A stretch of 64,000 nt of DNA from Papaver somniferum (GCF_003573695.1 NC_039361.1:85020149-85084148); one strand, 5' to 3'; positions 34,348 to 45,649 are shown, numbered from the stretch's first letter. Numbers and translations: made by a program. The notes: generated from the sequence alone by a model not told the origin.

Positions 34348-34505
34348 CGCATCATCTTTGACTTCTTATTTCCCTCCTCGATATCCTCTTCTTGTTCTAA
34401 ATCGGTGCATTTGAAGTATCCCCTTTCTACTCCGCCAACACGAGAACCTGAGTTAATGTTATCCAGATCTGTTGCTCTTGTGCTAGCTGCATGTAGTGCA
34501 TAAGA
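34348..34505 (-). pseudogene. Exon-like fragment, unrecognised
   Basis: On the minus strand, ttttgtttgcag precedes the block and gtatcttac follows it, as at an exon with consensus splice sites. The 158 bases encode SYALHAASTRATDLDNINSG and EQEEDIEEGNKKSKMMR without a stop. I do not recognise the family. It is in the same orientation as the two exon-like blocks at 35080-35182 and 35279-35352. It may be a fragment of a host gene carried by a DNA element, or a relic gene; both are inference. Confidence 0.45.
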
Positions 34506-34673
34506 CTGCAAACAAAAATTATAATAGGCATGAGACTTTGTAATTAGCAAGTAAAAAACATGGCCAGTGATAAAAGTATTGGTATTCAAATGTTAACTTT
34601 TTATTATTGGCCATGTACGATTATTAGTAGTAACAACCATTACTATATGTAGGTAAAATCTATGTAACCAGAA

Positions 34674-34810
34674 GTTACACATTCAATCAGTATGTGTAAG
34701 TAAAATTTACACATCTAATTAGCATGTGTAACTAGAACTTACACATCTATTTAGCTTGTGTAACTTGAAGTTACACATCTAGTTAGCATGTGTAACTAGT
34801 AGCTACACAA
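34674..34810. repeat. TTACACAT hairpin tandem array
   Basis: Four to five units of about 35 bp are present, each with ttacacat, a 9 bp loop such as ctaattagc, and atgtgtaa. Each forms an 8 bp perfect stem. The units are at about 34676-34700, 34709-34731, 34740-34763 and 34771-34795; a partial fifth follows. A single related unit lies at 34992-35017 (ttacacatgcaatatgcatgtgtaa). Confidence 0.9.
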
Positions 34811-35079
34811 CATTAACATTTGAAAAAAAAAAATCAGGATGCAAAATCCATGAATACGAATAGCACATAACTACACTAGCAACACAAATCACAAGCAACA
34901 GAAACGGTCGAAGATTCGAAACATTGAAACTGAAGGGAAATTTTGGAACTTTGAGATCTTGGTAACTACAAAAATAGATGTGTATGCAGCAGTTACACAT
35001 GCAATATGCATGTGTAATTAGTAGTTACCTACCAACCAAAGCAACAAAAAGATTATTGAAAACTGACAAAAGGGCATAC

Positions 35080-35182
35080 CAACAGTGTTGCTCCAAGACC
35101 TTTATACAAGCCAAAGCAACCCTTTCCTTTGCAAATAGTACGAAACATATGTGAAAACACCTATGTAATAAACTTCATGTCT
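35080..35182 (-). pseudogene. Exon-like fragment similar to mitochondrial carrier proteins
   Basis: The block has cttgcag before it and gtatgc after it on the minus strand. One frame reads VFSHMFRTICKGKGCFGLYK followed by GLGATLL. The GLYKGLGATLL word is typical of a matrix-side repeat of mitochondrial substrate carriers (Mitochondrial_carr family), where GVGPSIAI usually follows in the next exon. An in-frame TAG lies just upstream within the block, so it is broken or only partly copied. No other carrier exon is visible in the window, which suggests a captured or relic fragment. Confidence 0.5.
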
Positions 35183-35278
35183 CTGCAAGTTGCATAAAAT
35201 CAAGGGTCAATAAGCACTAAAACAGAAGTTTAAGAACAAGATGGAAGGACATCAACATATTCATATACCTCGAGCATG

Positions 35279-35352
35279 TTTTTCCATATCTTTTCATATG
35301 TCATTCCATTACAAACTCCAGCAGTAATCTCATCAAGCGCACGCCATTGTAT
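35279..35352 (-). pseudogene. Exon-like fragment, unrecognised
   Basis: This is a 74-base block between ttgcag and gtatatg on the minus strand. One frame reads IQWRALDEITAGVCNGM and then TYEKIWKNMLE. The family is not recognised. It precedes the carrier-like block by about 100 bases in the same orientation. Confidence 0.4.
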
Positions 35353-35523
35353 CTGCAATGGATTTAAAAGTTACAATAGCTTGTTGCTACTTAAATAATC
35401 ACATACTAGTAAAAAAGATGAACGATGCTAAAATTGTTACCTACTATTAAGTCAGAGTTGTTCTCTGCAGTGTGCTAGTCCATATATGAATCATTCAATG
35501 ACTACTTATAAACTGCTTTACAT
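35353..35523. other. Locus X up to the T1 insertion
   Basis: A small splice-like block, tgcag / aacaactctgacttaatag / gtaac, is possible at about 35443-35475 (minus), but its frame does not join the next block. Nothing else is seen. Confidence 0.25.
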
Positions 35524-35528
35524 GGATG
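35524..35528. repeat. Target site duplication ggatg (left copy)
   Basis: ggatg here and at 48236-48240 flank the T1 element exactly, proving that 35529-48235 inserted as one unit. Confidence 0.95.
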
Positions 35529-35744
35529 TGTTGATGGCGGTTTTTAGATTAGGGTTAAAATCGTAAAACCTTACATCTGACATGATGTCACTAGGACCAC
35601 TAGCGCATTTATTAAATCATTCAACACGCCTACGTAAGAATTACCAGGGTACCTTTTTTTTTACATATATATGTGTCATGTTCCACGGTAGAACCCTTAG
35701 TATTAACCGACATCACCTTCGTATACCAAACCCTAAATTCTTAC

Positions 35745-36300
35745 ACCATCGAGCCAATGGCAAACCATGCCAGCCACATCTCTGCGCCAAGGCATGCCAG
35801 ACACGTCTCCGCGCCAAGGCATGCCAACCATGCCAGCCGCATGTGCCAATGGCATGCCGTGCCAGCCACATCTTTGCGCCAAGGCATGCCAACCATTCCA
35901 TCCGCGCCACCGTGCCAATGAAAAGCCGTGCCAGCCACATCTCCGCGCCAAGGCATGTCAACCATGCCAGCCGCACCACCGTGCCAATGGAAAACCATGC
36001 CAGCCACGTCTCCGCGCCAAGGTATGCCAACCATGCCAGCCGCACCACCGTGCTAATGGAAAACCATTCCAGTCACGTCTCCGCGCCAAGGCATGCCAAC
36101 CATGCCAGCCGCACCACCGTGCCAATGTCAAACCATGCCAGCCAGGTCTCCGCGCCGAGGCATGCCAACCATGCCAGCCGCACCACATGTGCCAATGGCA
36201 TGCCGTGCCAGCCACACCTCCGCGCCAAGAAATGCCAACCATGCCAGTCGCGCCACCGTGCTAATGGCAAACCATGCCAGCCACGATTCCATGCCAAAGC
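35745..36300 (+). repeat. Array b, ~33/36 bp satellite units (5' LTR)
   Basis: Roughly 16 units alternate ccgcgccaaggcatgcc-aaccatgccagcc with accgtgccaatgg-caaaccatgccagcc. The units are the reverse complement of array b in the solo LTR. Confidence 0.95.
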
Positions 36301-36309
36301 CATGTCGGC

Positions 36310-37870
36310 CCCGCTACATGTCGTTGGCTTCCAAAACGAAGGGTTGCAACAATAAACGACCACCCTTCCATCTGAGATGCATATCTTAGCCGTCCAAGGT
36401 CGCCAGTCAACGCATGGTAACCTTTGGCCCAACGCCAAAACCCTAGTTTTGGCCACGCCTAAACCGCGCCAAGGCATGCCGACCATGCCACATGTGCCAA
36501 TGGCATGCCGTGCCAGCCACCTTGCCGCGCCTAAGCCATACAATGTCATCCTTACCTTTACGGCTGCCAAAAGGAAGGTGTGCGACAATAAGCGGCCATC
36601 CTTCCACCTTAGATGCAAATCTTAGCCGTCCAAGGTCGCCAGCCAACGCATGGTAACCTTTGGCCCAACGCCAAAACCCTAGTTTTGTCCATGCCTAAAC
36701 CGCGCCAAGGCATTCCGACCATGCCACATGTGCCAATGGCATGCCGTTCCAGCCACCTTGTCGCGCCTAAACCATACCATGCCGGCCATCCCCTCACGGC
36801 TGCTAAAACGAAGGCGTGCGACAATCAACGGCCACCCTTCCATCTTAGATGCAAATATTAACCATCCAAGGTCACCAACCAACATGGTAACCTTTGTCCC
36901 AACGCAAAAACCCTAGTTTTGGCCACGCCTAAACCGCGCCAAGGCATGCCGACCATGCCACATGTGCCAATGGCATGCCGTGCTGGCCACCTTGCCGCGC
37001 CTAAACCATACCATGCCGGCCTTACCATCACGGCTGCCAAAAGGAAGGTGTGCGACAATAAACGGCCACCCTTCCACCTTAGATGCAAATCTTAGCCGTC
37101 CAAGGTCACCAACCAACGCATGATAACCTTTGGCCCAATGCCAAAACCCTAGTTTTGGCCACGCCTAACCGCGCCAAGGCATCCCAACCATGCCACATGG
37201 GCCAATGGCATGCCATTCCAGCCACCTTGCCGCGCCTAAACCATACCATGCCGGCCTTCCCATCACGGCTGCCAAAAGGAAGGCGTGCGACAATCAACGG
37301 CCACCCTTCTATCTTAGATACAAATCTCAGCCGTCCAAGGTCACCAACCAACACATGGTAATATTTGGCCCAACGCCAAACCCCTAGTTTTGGTCACGCC
37401 CAAACCGCGCCAAGGCATGCCGGCCATGCCACATGTGCTAATGGCATGCCATCCACCTTGCCGCGACATACCATGTCGGCCTTCCCTAAACGGTTACCAA
37501 AACAAAGGCTTGCGACGATCAACGACCATCCTTCAATATAAGATGAAAATCTTAGTCGTCCAAGGTCGCCAACCAACGCATGGTAACCTTTGGCCCAACG
37601 CCAAAACCTTTTTTTTTTTGACACGCCTAAACCGCGCCAAGGCATGCCAGCCATGCCACATGTGCCAATGGCATGCCAACCATCTTTCCGCGCCATACCA
37701 TGCCGGCCTTCCCTATGCGGCTACCAAAACAAAGGCTTGCGAAGATCAATGACGACTTTTCCATCTGAGATGCATATCTTAGCCGTCCAAGGTTACCAAC
37801 TAACGCATGGCAACCTTTGGCCCGACGCCAAGCCCTAGTTTGGTCGCGCCTAAACAAAGCCAAAACCCTA
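36310..37870 (+). repeat. Array a, ~225/235 bp satellite units (5' LTR)
   Basis: The anchor tttggccc recurs at about 36423, 36660, 36894, 37130, 37365, 37589 and 37817. Spacings are about 235 for the first four intervals and about 226 for the last two, so the longer class lies next to array b. Confidence 0.95.
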
Positions 37871-38337
37871 ACTTTTGGCCGCGCCTAAATTAGGCCATAT
37901 TAAATCCGTACCGGCCATGCTTTCATGCCACTGGCTACCAAACGAAGGGTTGCAATAATCAACGGCTACCCTTCCTCTCAAGATGCAAAATCTCGACCGT
38001 CGAAGGTCACCACCGAGCCGGCAAGTCTCCCAAGCTCAACTTGCCGAACAACAACATGCTACATGTTTTCCACGAAAACACTCGAGACATCAACACATGT
38101 CACAAACTGGGGGATGCTCATTGGGTATTGGTTTGGCGGTTTACAGCGTGCGGCGTACACTACTCCCGTTATAAGACAGTGTCATAAGGATGATGTGGTT
38201 AGTAAATACAGGGAGTAATGGTGAAACGCTTTCTTTTATGGAACATCAATTCCAGGCATTAACGGTTACCACCTCCTCCCATTTACTCATCTGTTTTCCA
38301 TTTCTTACGAGACCAGAGTACGTTTCACTTCGACTTG

Positions 38338-38358
38338 TATAAATAGGTCTTACCTATT
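38338..38358 (+). promoter_or_regulatory. T1 5' LTR TATA box with adjacent inverted repeat
   Basis: tataaata at 38338-38345 overlaps an inverted repeat AAATAGGT-ctt-ACCTATTT. The same pair occurs in the 3' LTR (47879-47899), in the T2 LTRs (minus, 31625-31645 and 16403-16423), and with altered but still pairing bases in T3 (50263-50286). This is the probable core promoter of the element. Confidence 0.7.
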
Positions 38359-38714
38359 TACACCGAACAACAAGTTCAGGTCATGAGGATACAACACTCA
38401 GAAGATATTTGCTAGCTTTCCATGTGTTAGCTTCCACTTTCCGATACAAGTCGTGAAACAACTACTCTTCCAGGATCAACTATTCTGGTCTCAACACTCT
38501 CTTCGCTTCCCTCCCAAAAACCAACCCTTCTCATTCACTTTGTGACCGAAGCAAGTCTGGAACGTCCATTTCTTGGTTTAGGCCGGATTTGTACAGATTG
38601 ATCTCTCGAATCTAAAGTACTCCCTTGCAGTGCATTATTTAGGGTTTAAACTCATTTCTCACCCCCACACCCGAAATTACCAAAATCAGCAGAAATCGTT
38701 TTCACCCACAAACA

Positions 38715-38735
38715 ATTGGCGACCACAGTGGAAGA
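38715..38735 (+). promoter_or_regulatory. T1 primer binding site
   Basis: attggcgaccacagtggaa directly follows the 5' LTR. It matches the site beside the T2 LTRs. A short leader frame after it (MSTFNPRSHISTQTSGR) stops at once. Confidence 0.7.
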
Positions 38736-38817
38736 TTGATCTTTCGGTTACAATGTCAACTTTCAATCCTCGATCTCATATTTCGACCCAGACGTCAGGA
38801 CGGTAGAATCCAAATGA

Positions 38818-40782
38818 CCCACTGATAGACGCATTTTTGTATCTAATTTTTCCTCAATGTTCTGTATTGTTAGTTCTCGATTTCGTACTTATTATAGCGT
38901 TTTGTGTGTTTGTAGGTATTTTTTGGAAATAAATATTGTTGGAAAATTCGGCTCGAAAAGTTGCTCGGAGTACCCCTGGAGGATATTTTCCATACGGCCT
39001 CCCACTTTTGCTAAGGAGCACCACGGCTATGTGTAGCCCATTTTTCTATAGCACCCATTGGTTATTTGGCACCCAAGACGTTGGATAAGGGCTACCCATC
39101 TTCATCGTTTCAAAACTCTGGTTTTGGCGGGAAACAATGGTAGCAAGAACACATTTATGGTTCGAGTTTTTGGTGATGATTTAGCCAGACTCAATAGCTG
39201 GAATTGCATGGGAAGACTTGACTGAGCCTAACAGGATTGGTATGGGTCATCGATTCGATTAAATTTGGCTAGAACCCGTGTTGAAGTGAAGCAGCGAAGA
39301 TACATGCGAACACGACCTGGATGGAGATATTCACGGGATTTGGAGAGTTTCGTGAGACTACACCATGTTCTGAGTCATGCAGAGACGTGTTGGAACGTGT
39401 TTGCAGAGATTTAACGCGTGCAGGAGAAGAAAAAGGGAAGAAAATATTCCCGAGAATATTTTCTTTTACTGCCGAGTATTGGAAGGATTTTCCGGAGTAA
39501 TGAGAGAATATTCTTGTCCATGTTGAGTATAAATAGCCTATTAAGGTATCACTGAAGTGGACGAAGAGTTTGGGAGAGGCGGAGAGCAACAACAGAAGAG
39601 AAAAAAATCGCACCAGAGAACCACCATTCTGCTGCTGCTGCTGAAGAACACGAAGAACAAAAGACCACCAGAGGCAGTCGTTCATGCTACAGTTACAACG
39701 ACAGTCACACGAGAGATACAGCAACAGCAACAACAACAGTTCAATTTTATCGTTCTTTGTAACAGTGTTTTGCAACGATTATAAACGTTGCAAACACCCG
39801 ATTTTCATTATTTTCTCTCCATTTCATCTTTGTAAACAAATTTTGAGCATGAATCAATATTTTGAGCAAGTTTACACAATAATGAGCTAAACCCATCCTC
39901 TGGGGCGACGGAGGAAGCTATTTCGCCAATGAAATGTGGTAATCTCTATTTTATTTAATTTATGCAATAATCATATGATTATTTGCCTTGATAAATAAAT
40001 AGATAAAATGGTTTTTGTTAAACAATTGTTATTGCAATTGATGGATCATGCTATCCTATGGTTTTGATGTCCCATACTTTCGATTTACAATTGTTATTTC
40101 TAAAAAAACTTTTGCAATATTAAGAATCAATTTGAATGAAGGATTAGCATAATTATAATTAGAGAATGTAAATAACTTTGATATTGGTAATTAGTGGAAT
40201 CCATAGCCCCAGTCTTCTCCATATTTTTCATATCACTTTTATTTAAGTTTCCTATATTTTTTATATAAAATTAATTCTAAAATCTGCTTTCACAAGTCTT
40301 GAACGAATCTTATTACTACAACAACATTGAAAATACATCAATTTTTGGCGCCGCCGACGCGGACTTGTCTTTAGGCTAGAGTTTTTAGATTTTTTTTTCT
40401 TAGGTTTTTATTTTGTTTGTTCTTCTTTACGTTTTTGGGTTTTTGTATTTTCCTTTCAGATTTCGGAATTTGGAGCGAAAGAAAATTTTTCCAAAGCTTT
40501 TGGTGAAGACTTAAAGACTTGGAGTAAAAGGCAAAGCGAAAGGAGCGAAAGAAGAAGATTTTTTTTTATTATAAAAGAAAAAGAGAAAAAAAAAAGAGAG
40601 AGACATTTTTATTTTTGTAGATTTGTTTTTTTTAGACTATATTTTTCTTTTGCACTTTATATTTTTGTTTTTCTAGTGTATCCCGGAAGTTTTTAGACTT
40701 TTCAAAATTAAGTCTAAAATCTGCTTTCACAAGTCTTGAACGAATATTATTACTACAACAACATTGAAAATACATCACCCGC
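38818..40782 (+). mobile_element. Deleted Athila-type element inserted in T1
   Basis: A full LTR (38823-40340), about 365 bp of PBS and leader, and a 72 bp stub of the LTR 3' end (about 40706-40777) are bounded by cccac (38818-38822) and cccgc (40778-40782), a one-mismatch 5 bp target duplication. The whole coding region and most of the second LTR are missing. A CAG/CAA-rich stretch lies at 39580-39745. ORFs on either strand are shadows of LTR sequence. Confidence 0.8.
38823..40340 (+). mobile_element. Athila-type LTR in T1
   Basis: This 1518 bp LTR runs TGATAGACGCATTTTTG...GAAAATACATCA and is followed by tttttggcgccgccgacgcgg, the same PBS type as at 10700 and 60846. Confidence 0.9.
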
Positions 40783-41754
40783 CCAGGGATCGACGGCTCA
40801 GTTACCAGATGGCTCGGTTACCAGTCATGACACGAAAAGGGATGACTGGGGACTTTCCACAGTCACGGCGGTGCTTCCCGCAAAACTCGGTCTTACACCC
40901 GGGAGATTCCTTTTCATTAAGAGATCCGAAAAGCCGAGTAATTCTTGCTAGACAAAATACATGGTCTACTACTTCAAATCTTCACAGGGGAGATAAAAAA
41001 CCGATAGCCATATTTTTCCCGTGTTTCATGCTTTCTACTATCGCACAACATTCACCATTCCATGAATTCCCTGGGGTACTCATGCCACTTATATTCATAA
41101 ACAAAAGCATCAATATTCTAAAACAGTTCATTCCAAATAATAATCCAAAACCCTCAGGGGTAATACTTGTCTATCAACCCAAAAATCCAGAAAATCAAAA
41201 TCATAAACCAAGCGCTTTGTTTTCCTTTCAAAAAAAAAACAGTCACCTACCCATACGTGCCTACTTTGCATAATAATGATTACCCGTCACTATTCATGAG
41301 GTAGCCGAAGTTACTACGGTGATATTCGAAGAGGAATTGTTTATGACGAAGTGTTTCTACAAGTTTATGAAAGGCATACCCACGGCTAGGGTTTATACCA
41401 GTTCAGAAGAACAATATTTCTACAGATTTATGGAAGGCATACCTATGGCTAAAGTTTGCACCAACACAAGAAAACAAGAAAACAAATTGAAATAGAAACG
41501 ATGCAGTACATAGCTGGAATATGCTTGCCCACTTTATTTCTACCGAGCTACCGCTAACACCAGGACGTGAGAACAAAGATACAAGATAAAAAGGAGAGCC
41601 AACCCCTTTCATACGCATAACACTTTTGGAATTTGAATAAGGAAATGTTTTCCTATTTGAGCTACGTATGGAAAGAGGCAACTGGGCCCGCAAGAACAAG
41701 TCTGCGTCGTTCCAAGCTAACATTCCGCGCCATGCCCAGCCGACAGTCCGCGCT

Positions 41755-42015
41755 ATACCAAATCCAAGCCAGTGTCCATGCCAAGCCAACGTCCACGCCA
41801 AGGCAGCGCCCATTCCAAGCCGATCCAGCGCTAACAACTTGCATATTTCCAGTGCCAGCAGCTTGCATCCTTCCAGCGCTAACAGCTTGCATCTTTACAG
41901 CAGCTTGCATCTTTCCAGCGCCAGCAGCTTGCATCCTTTCCAGCGCTTACATCTTGCACCTTTACAGCAGCTTGCATCTTCCCTGCGCCAGCAGCTTGCA
42001 TCCTTCCAACGTTGC
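41755..42015 (+). repeat. Minisatellite cagcttgcatctttccagcgc
   Basis: Imperfect units of about 24-33 bp (agcagcttgcatcc-ttccagcgc and variants) are repeated about eight times. Upstream (41755-41825) are looser ccaagccaacgtccacgccaag units. Open frames across it are Ser/Ala/His-rich only. Confidence 0.85.
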
Positions 42016-42409
42016 TCTTGAACGCCAGTAGAAGGGAATCAACAATCTAATTTCATTGCACGAAAAGATCAGGAACGACTTCTCCAAAATCGAAGTAAAA
42101 AAAAATCAGCAACCCCCTTGAGTTCACAAAGACTCTTTTCCCTGTCAGAAGATGCATGATTTCTGGGGACTTCACCCACAAAATCGTGCAGTCTATGATG
42201 AAACATTTATGTGAGATTCTATATTCCCCAAGGCACAACGTCAAGGCATATTTGCAGCCCTCAACCGCACTGCATCAGGAAAGCAGCTGTTTCCAACCAG
42301 AGAAGCCGTTCCCAAACCCCAACCTCTCATGGAAAGCACGATTGATAGATGGAACTGGGGACTCCTAACCATTGTTCGCTTGAAGGGTGTCCAGTTTGAC
42401 AGCACACTG

Positions 42410-42620
42410 ATTAACGCAGCCGCTCCGCTTCAATATCCTCCAGCAGGGACTCCGCTTCAACGATCACTCCGACAGCCGCTCCGCTTCAACGCTCGCTCCA
42501 GCAGCCGCTTCGTTTCAACGTTCTCTCCATAATCTTCTTCAAGATCCGAAGACGAGGCTTAAACGTTCGGCTTCTTAAGTTTCAACATCTTCTCCAAGAG
42601 CCGAAGCTGCTTCAACGACG
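42410..42620 (+). repeat. Minisatellite gccgctccgcttcaacg
   Basis: Units of about 33 bp with gcttcaacg-type cores are repeated four to six times. The same core occurs on the minus strand of T2 at about 28160-28275, showing that the two internal regions are homologous here. Confidence 0.75.
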
Positions 42621-43660
42621 CTTCTTCCTGCAAAGGGTCGTACCACCACGCTCCCCATGTCAAGGATCATGATCATAGCCAACCAATCTTCGTAGTCATG
42701 GACAGTTCGCTCGCTTACGCATCCAGCCAATCCTTTTACTTCCACGGATGCCCGTACAACTCCATCCAATACTTTAACTTCCACGGATGCCCATACAATT
42801 CTATCCAACCTACTTTGTTACCACGAAAATGTAGTCTCTTCTGATTACATATGCTACCAAGAATTGGTGCCGCTCATTTGTTGATACCAGTCAGAGCTTC
42901 ACCACAGCAGCAATCACTACAAAGATGGAAACATCTAAACCATACTTGAGGACTGAGGATATACATGGAATCCCTTCACTGTCAAAGCTCAGAAGACACA
43001 GTCAACCAAAAGGCCATAGCCGCAACAAGGTCATCTACTCTTCAAGGGTGCAATGCAAGAATACCATCACCTCTCTGTATAGAAGACGCCTTTAACACTT
43101 TACGAGGCCGCGGAGGATCCCAAGCCTGCTCAGAGGAAAACAACTTCAGAAACTGAAGAAAAATGCGACTGGGGACTTCTCTTCGCAGTCCATCGACGAC
43201 CATCAAAGACTCACGAGATAACTCCAGAGACGCGGATGAAACATTTTCTTGAAGAAACAGAGGGATCCATGATAAACAACATAACTCTCTCATTCCTACC
43301 TCTTCGCTATCTAGAATATTTCGTCCATACGATATCCTGAGCATCCCAGCATCACATCCAGAAGAGTACGATAAGCTTGTATCAAATCACGTGGACGTGT
43401 ATTCAAGGCGATGCAATAAAAATAGGATGCACATGAGGACTACCAGCATGAGACGCTTTCACTCCCCTCAACCAGGTTATTTCTGATTTCAACATCATCA
43501 CTGTTGAAGTTTCACGAGCCGCAGGAATATCTCAACACGAAGTCGTACATGTACACCGAAGACTTCAAGAGCACGCCACAAAGATACATTCACATATTCA
43601 TCTATGTCATCAGATCAAACTAAAGTATAACTGGGGACTTCTTACCACATCTCATTCCAT

Positions 43661-44071
43661 ATGATAGTCAAAGATTCAGAAGATGGTTCGAAGGATATCA
43701 CTTGGAACAAAGTCCTGGAAGACTTGATAGCAGCACATCGGCAACGGAACGTCTCCCTATTTCATCCGGGGACGCCAGAAGTTTTCGACCATACAAGCAT
43801 TCACAGCACATCATCATCACGATCAGAAGGTCCAGGCACTGAACAACCTAAAGCCGAGGATGGACCCAAACCGCAACCACAAATCTCCAAGATTAACCCT
43901 GACATGATCGTTGCCGAGCATATATTCCATCCATCCGTCCCAAGAATGCAATGGAGTTTGGTAAATTTCGGAATCCACTGGAGAGACACTGCATACGAAA
44001 GCGCAGATACAAACGACCAACAGAAAACAGAAGAAGGTCAATACCTCTTTTCATATGGACGGAGTTTCTAG
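43661..44071 (+). CDS. Hypothetical 136-aa ORF in T1
   Basis: I do not recognise this product. The frame begins MIVKDSEDGSKDITWNKVL and has a Ser/Pro/Glu-rich middle (SSSRSEGPGTEQPKAEDGP) and a C-terminal part with WSLVNFGIHWRDTAYES. It follows an [N]WGLL word at 43629 in the same frame. It is the longest non-repetitive open frame in the T1 internal region, but no second copy is available to test conservation, and it could be chance. Confidence 0.25.
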   Translation: MIVKDSEDGSKDITWNKVLEDLIAAHRQRNVSLFHPGTPEVFDHTSIHSTSSSRSEGPGTEQPKAEDGPKPQPQISKINPDMIVAEHIFHPSVPRMQWSLVNFGIHWRDTAYESADTNDQQKTEEGQYLFSYGRSF

Positions 44072-44735
44072 AGTTTTTCACAAAATAAAGTTTCCTTCTT
44101 GCTCCATGAACGGAAACAGATGACTCGGCGCGACTATGCTACCCCGGGCCCGCAACATCCCTTCTGAGTTTCACTATCGGGCTGTTTTCACCTCCTAAAC
44201 GAGCTCAAAACCTAAATATTCCCTCGGGAGGAGATAAGAAATTCTCTTCCGGTAAGATGAAGAGGCGGACCGTCAAAATCCGAGTTCGTACGAGAATTCT
44301 ACAACGATTTTAGTAAGGAGCGCTAATTAGGGTTTCGGCATCCCAAACCCTGATTTCGACAAAGTTTCCAGGCGCCATCACTACCATTTGATAACCGAAG
44401 TTCCAACGTCATCACCGTCGTTTGATAGCCGAAGTTCTGAAACCAGTTTACACCATTTTGCGGACTGAAGACAGTTTCCACCTTTCCGCTGACCGAAGCC
44501 AGTTTCCTTCTATTCCAAGCCGACAATCTACATCTCACCACTTCACGGTCTAGCCAGCAACACCATAATTAGAATCTATGCAAGGCCGCCAACACGAGAA
44601 TCACGAACTCTCCTTACTTCTCGAAAAAGGTTAGTCAGGTCTTCTTGAACATCTTTTCACGACTTGTCATTTCGATTTTGTCCTCGTCTGTCACCATCTT
44701 ATGCTTACCTCGCAACAATGCTCATGTTCCGAACT

Positions 44736-44750
44736 AAGCAAGGGACTTAA
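44736..44750 (+). promoter_or_regulatory. T1 PPT-like site
   Basis: aagcaagggacttaa directly precedes the 3' LTR. The same word is beside the T2 LTR (minus, 27218-27232). Confidence 0.7.
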
Positions 44751-44964
44751 TGTTGATGGTCGTTTTTAACTTAGGGTTAAAATCGTAAAACTTTACATCT
44801 GACATGACGTCACTAGGAACACTAGCGCATTTATTGAATCATTCAACACGCCTACGTAAGAATTACCAGGGTACCTTTTTTTTTACATATATATGTGTCA
44901 TGTTCCACGGTAGAACCCTTAGTATTGACCGACATCACCTTCGTACACCAAACCCTAAATTCTT

Positions 44965-45640
44965 ACACCACTGTGCCAATGGAAAACCATGCCAACCGCG
45001 TCTCCGCGCCAAGACATGCAAACCATGCCAGCCGCACCACCATGCCAATGGTAAACCATGCCAGCCACGTCTCCGCGCCAAGGCATGCCAACCATGCCAG
45101 TCGCATGTGCCAATGGCATGACGTGCCAGCCACATCTCCGCGCCAAGGCATTCTAACCATGCCAGCCACACCACCATGCCAATGGTAAACCATGCCAGAC
45201 ACATCTCCGCGCCAAAGCATGCCAACCATGCCAGCCGCGCTACCGTGCCAATGGTAAGCCGTTCCAGCCACATCTCCGCGCCAAGGCATGTCAACCATGC
45301 CAGCCAAACCACCGTGCCAATGGCAAACCATGCCAGCCACGTCTCCGCGCCAAGGCATGCTAACCATGTCAACCGTACCACCGTGCCAATGGCAAACTAT
45401 GCAAGCCACGTCTCCGCGCCAAAGCATGCCAGCCGCGCCACCGTGCCAATGGCAAACCATGCCAGCCACGTCTCTGCGCCAAGGTATGCCAACCATGCCA
45501 GCCGCACCACAAGTGCCAATGGAATGCCGTGCCAGCCACACCTTCGTGCCACGGCATTCCAACCATGCCATCCACGCCACCGTGCCAATGGCAAACTATG
45601 CCAGCCACGATTCCATGCCAAAGCCATGCCGACCCCGCTA
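44965..45640 (+). repeat. Array b, ~33/36 bp satellite units (3' LTR)
   Basis: About 19 units of the same two types as in the 5' LTR are present, making this the longest of the three b arrays in the window. Confidence 0.95.
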
Positions 45641-45649
45641 CATGCCGCT

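Larger units (their letters stand above)
35529..38714 (+). mobile_element. T1 5' LTR
   Basis: The LTR runs TGTTGATGGCGG...CCACAAACA. The order is a short unique U3 start, array b (about 35745-36300), array a (about 36310-37870), a unique segment, the TATA box at 38338-38345, and the terminal part before the PBS. It differs from the 3' LTR mainly in array copy number, plus scattered substitutions. Long ORFs on both strands over the arrays follow the repeat period. Confidence 0.9.
40783..44735 (+). other. T1 internal region, non-coding or strongly decayed
   Basis: No conserved retrotransposon domain is found. The word actggggact(t) occurs four times (40845, 42354, 43168, 43629), each readable as [ND]WGL(L/S), a motif that lies just before the protease in T2. 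Two minisatellites are present (41755-42010 and 42410-42530). Short ORFs such as 40764-41273 and 42965-43156 are unrecognised. A pair of ttgatarccgaagttc words occurs near 44390 and 44425. Confidence 0.55.

Noticed and set aside
35745..36300. Regularly spaced short repeats resembling a CRISPR array
   Set aside because: The units are contiguous satellite monomers without unique spacers, inside plant LTRs.
39557..39784. Gln/Lys-rich ORF in the Athila LTR
   Set aside because: It is generated by CAG/CAA-rich LTR sequence; no homologue frame in the other Athila LTRs at 10721 or 55484.
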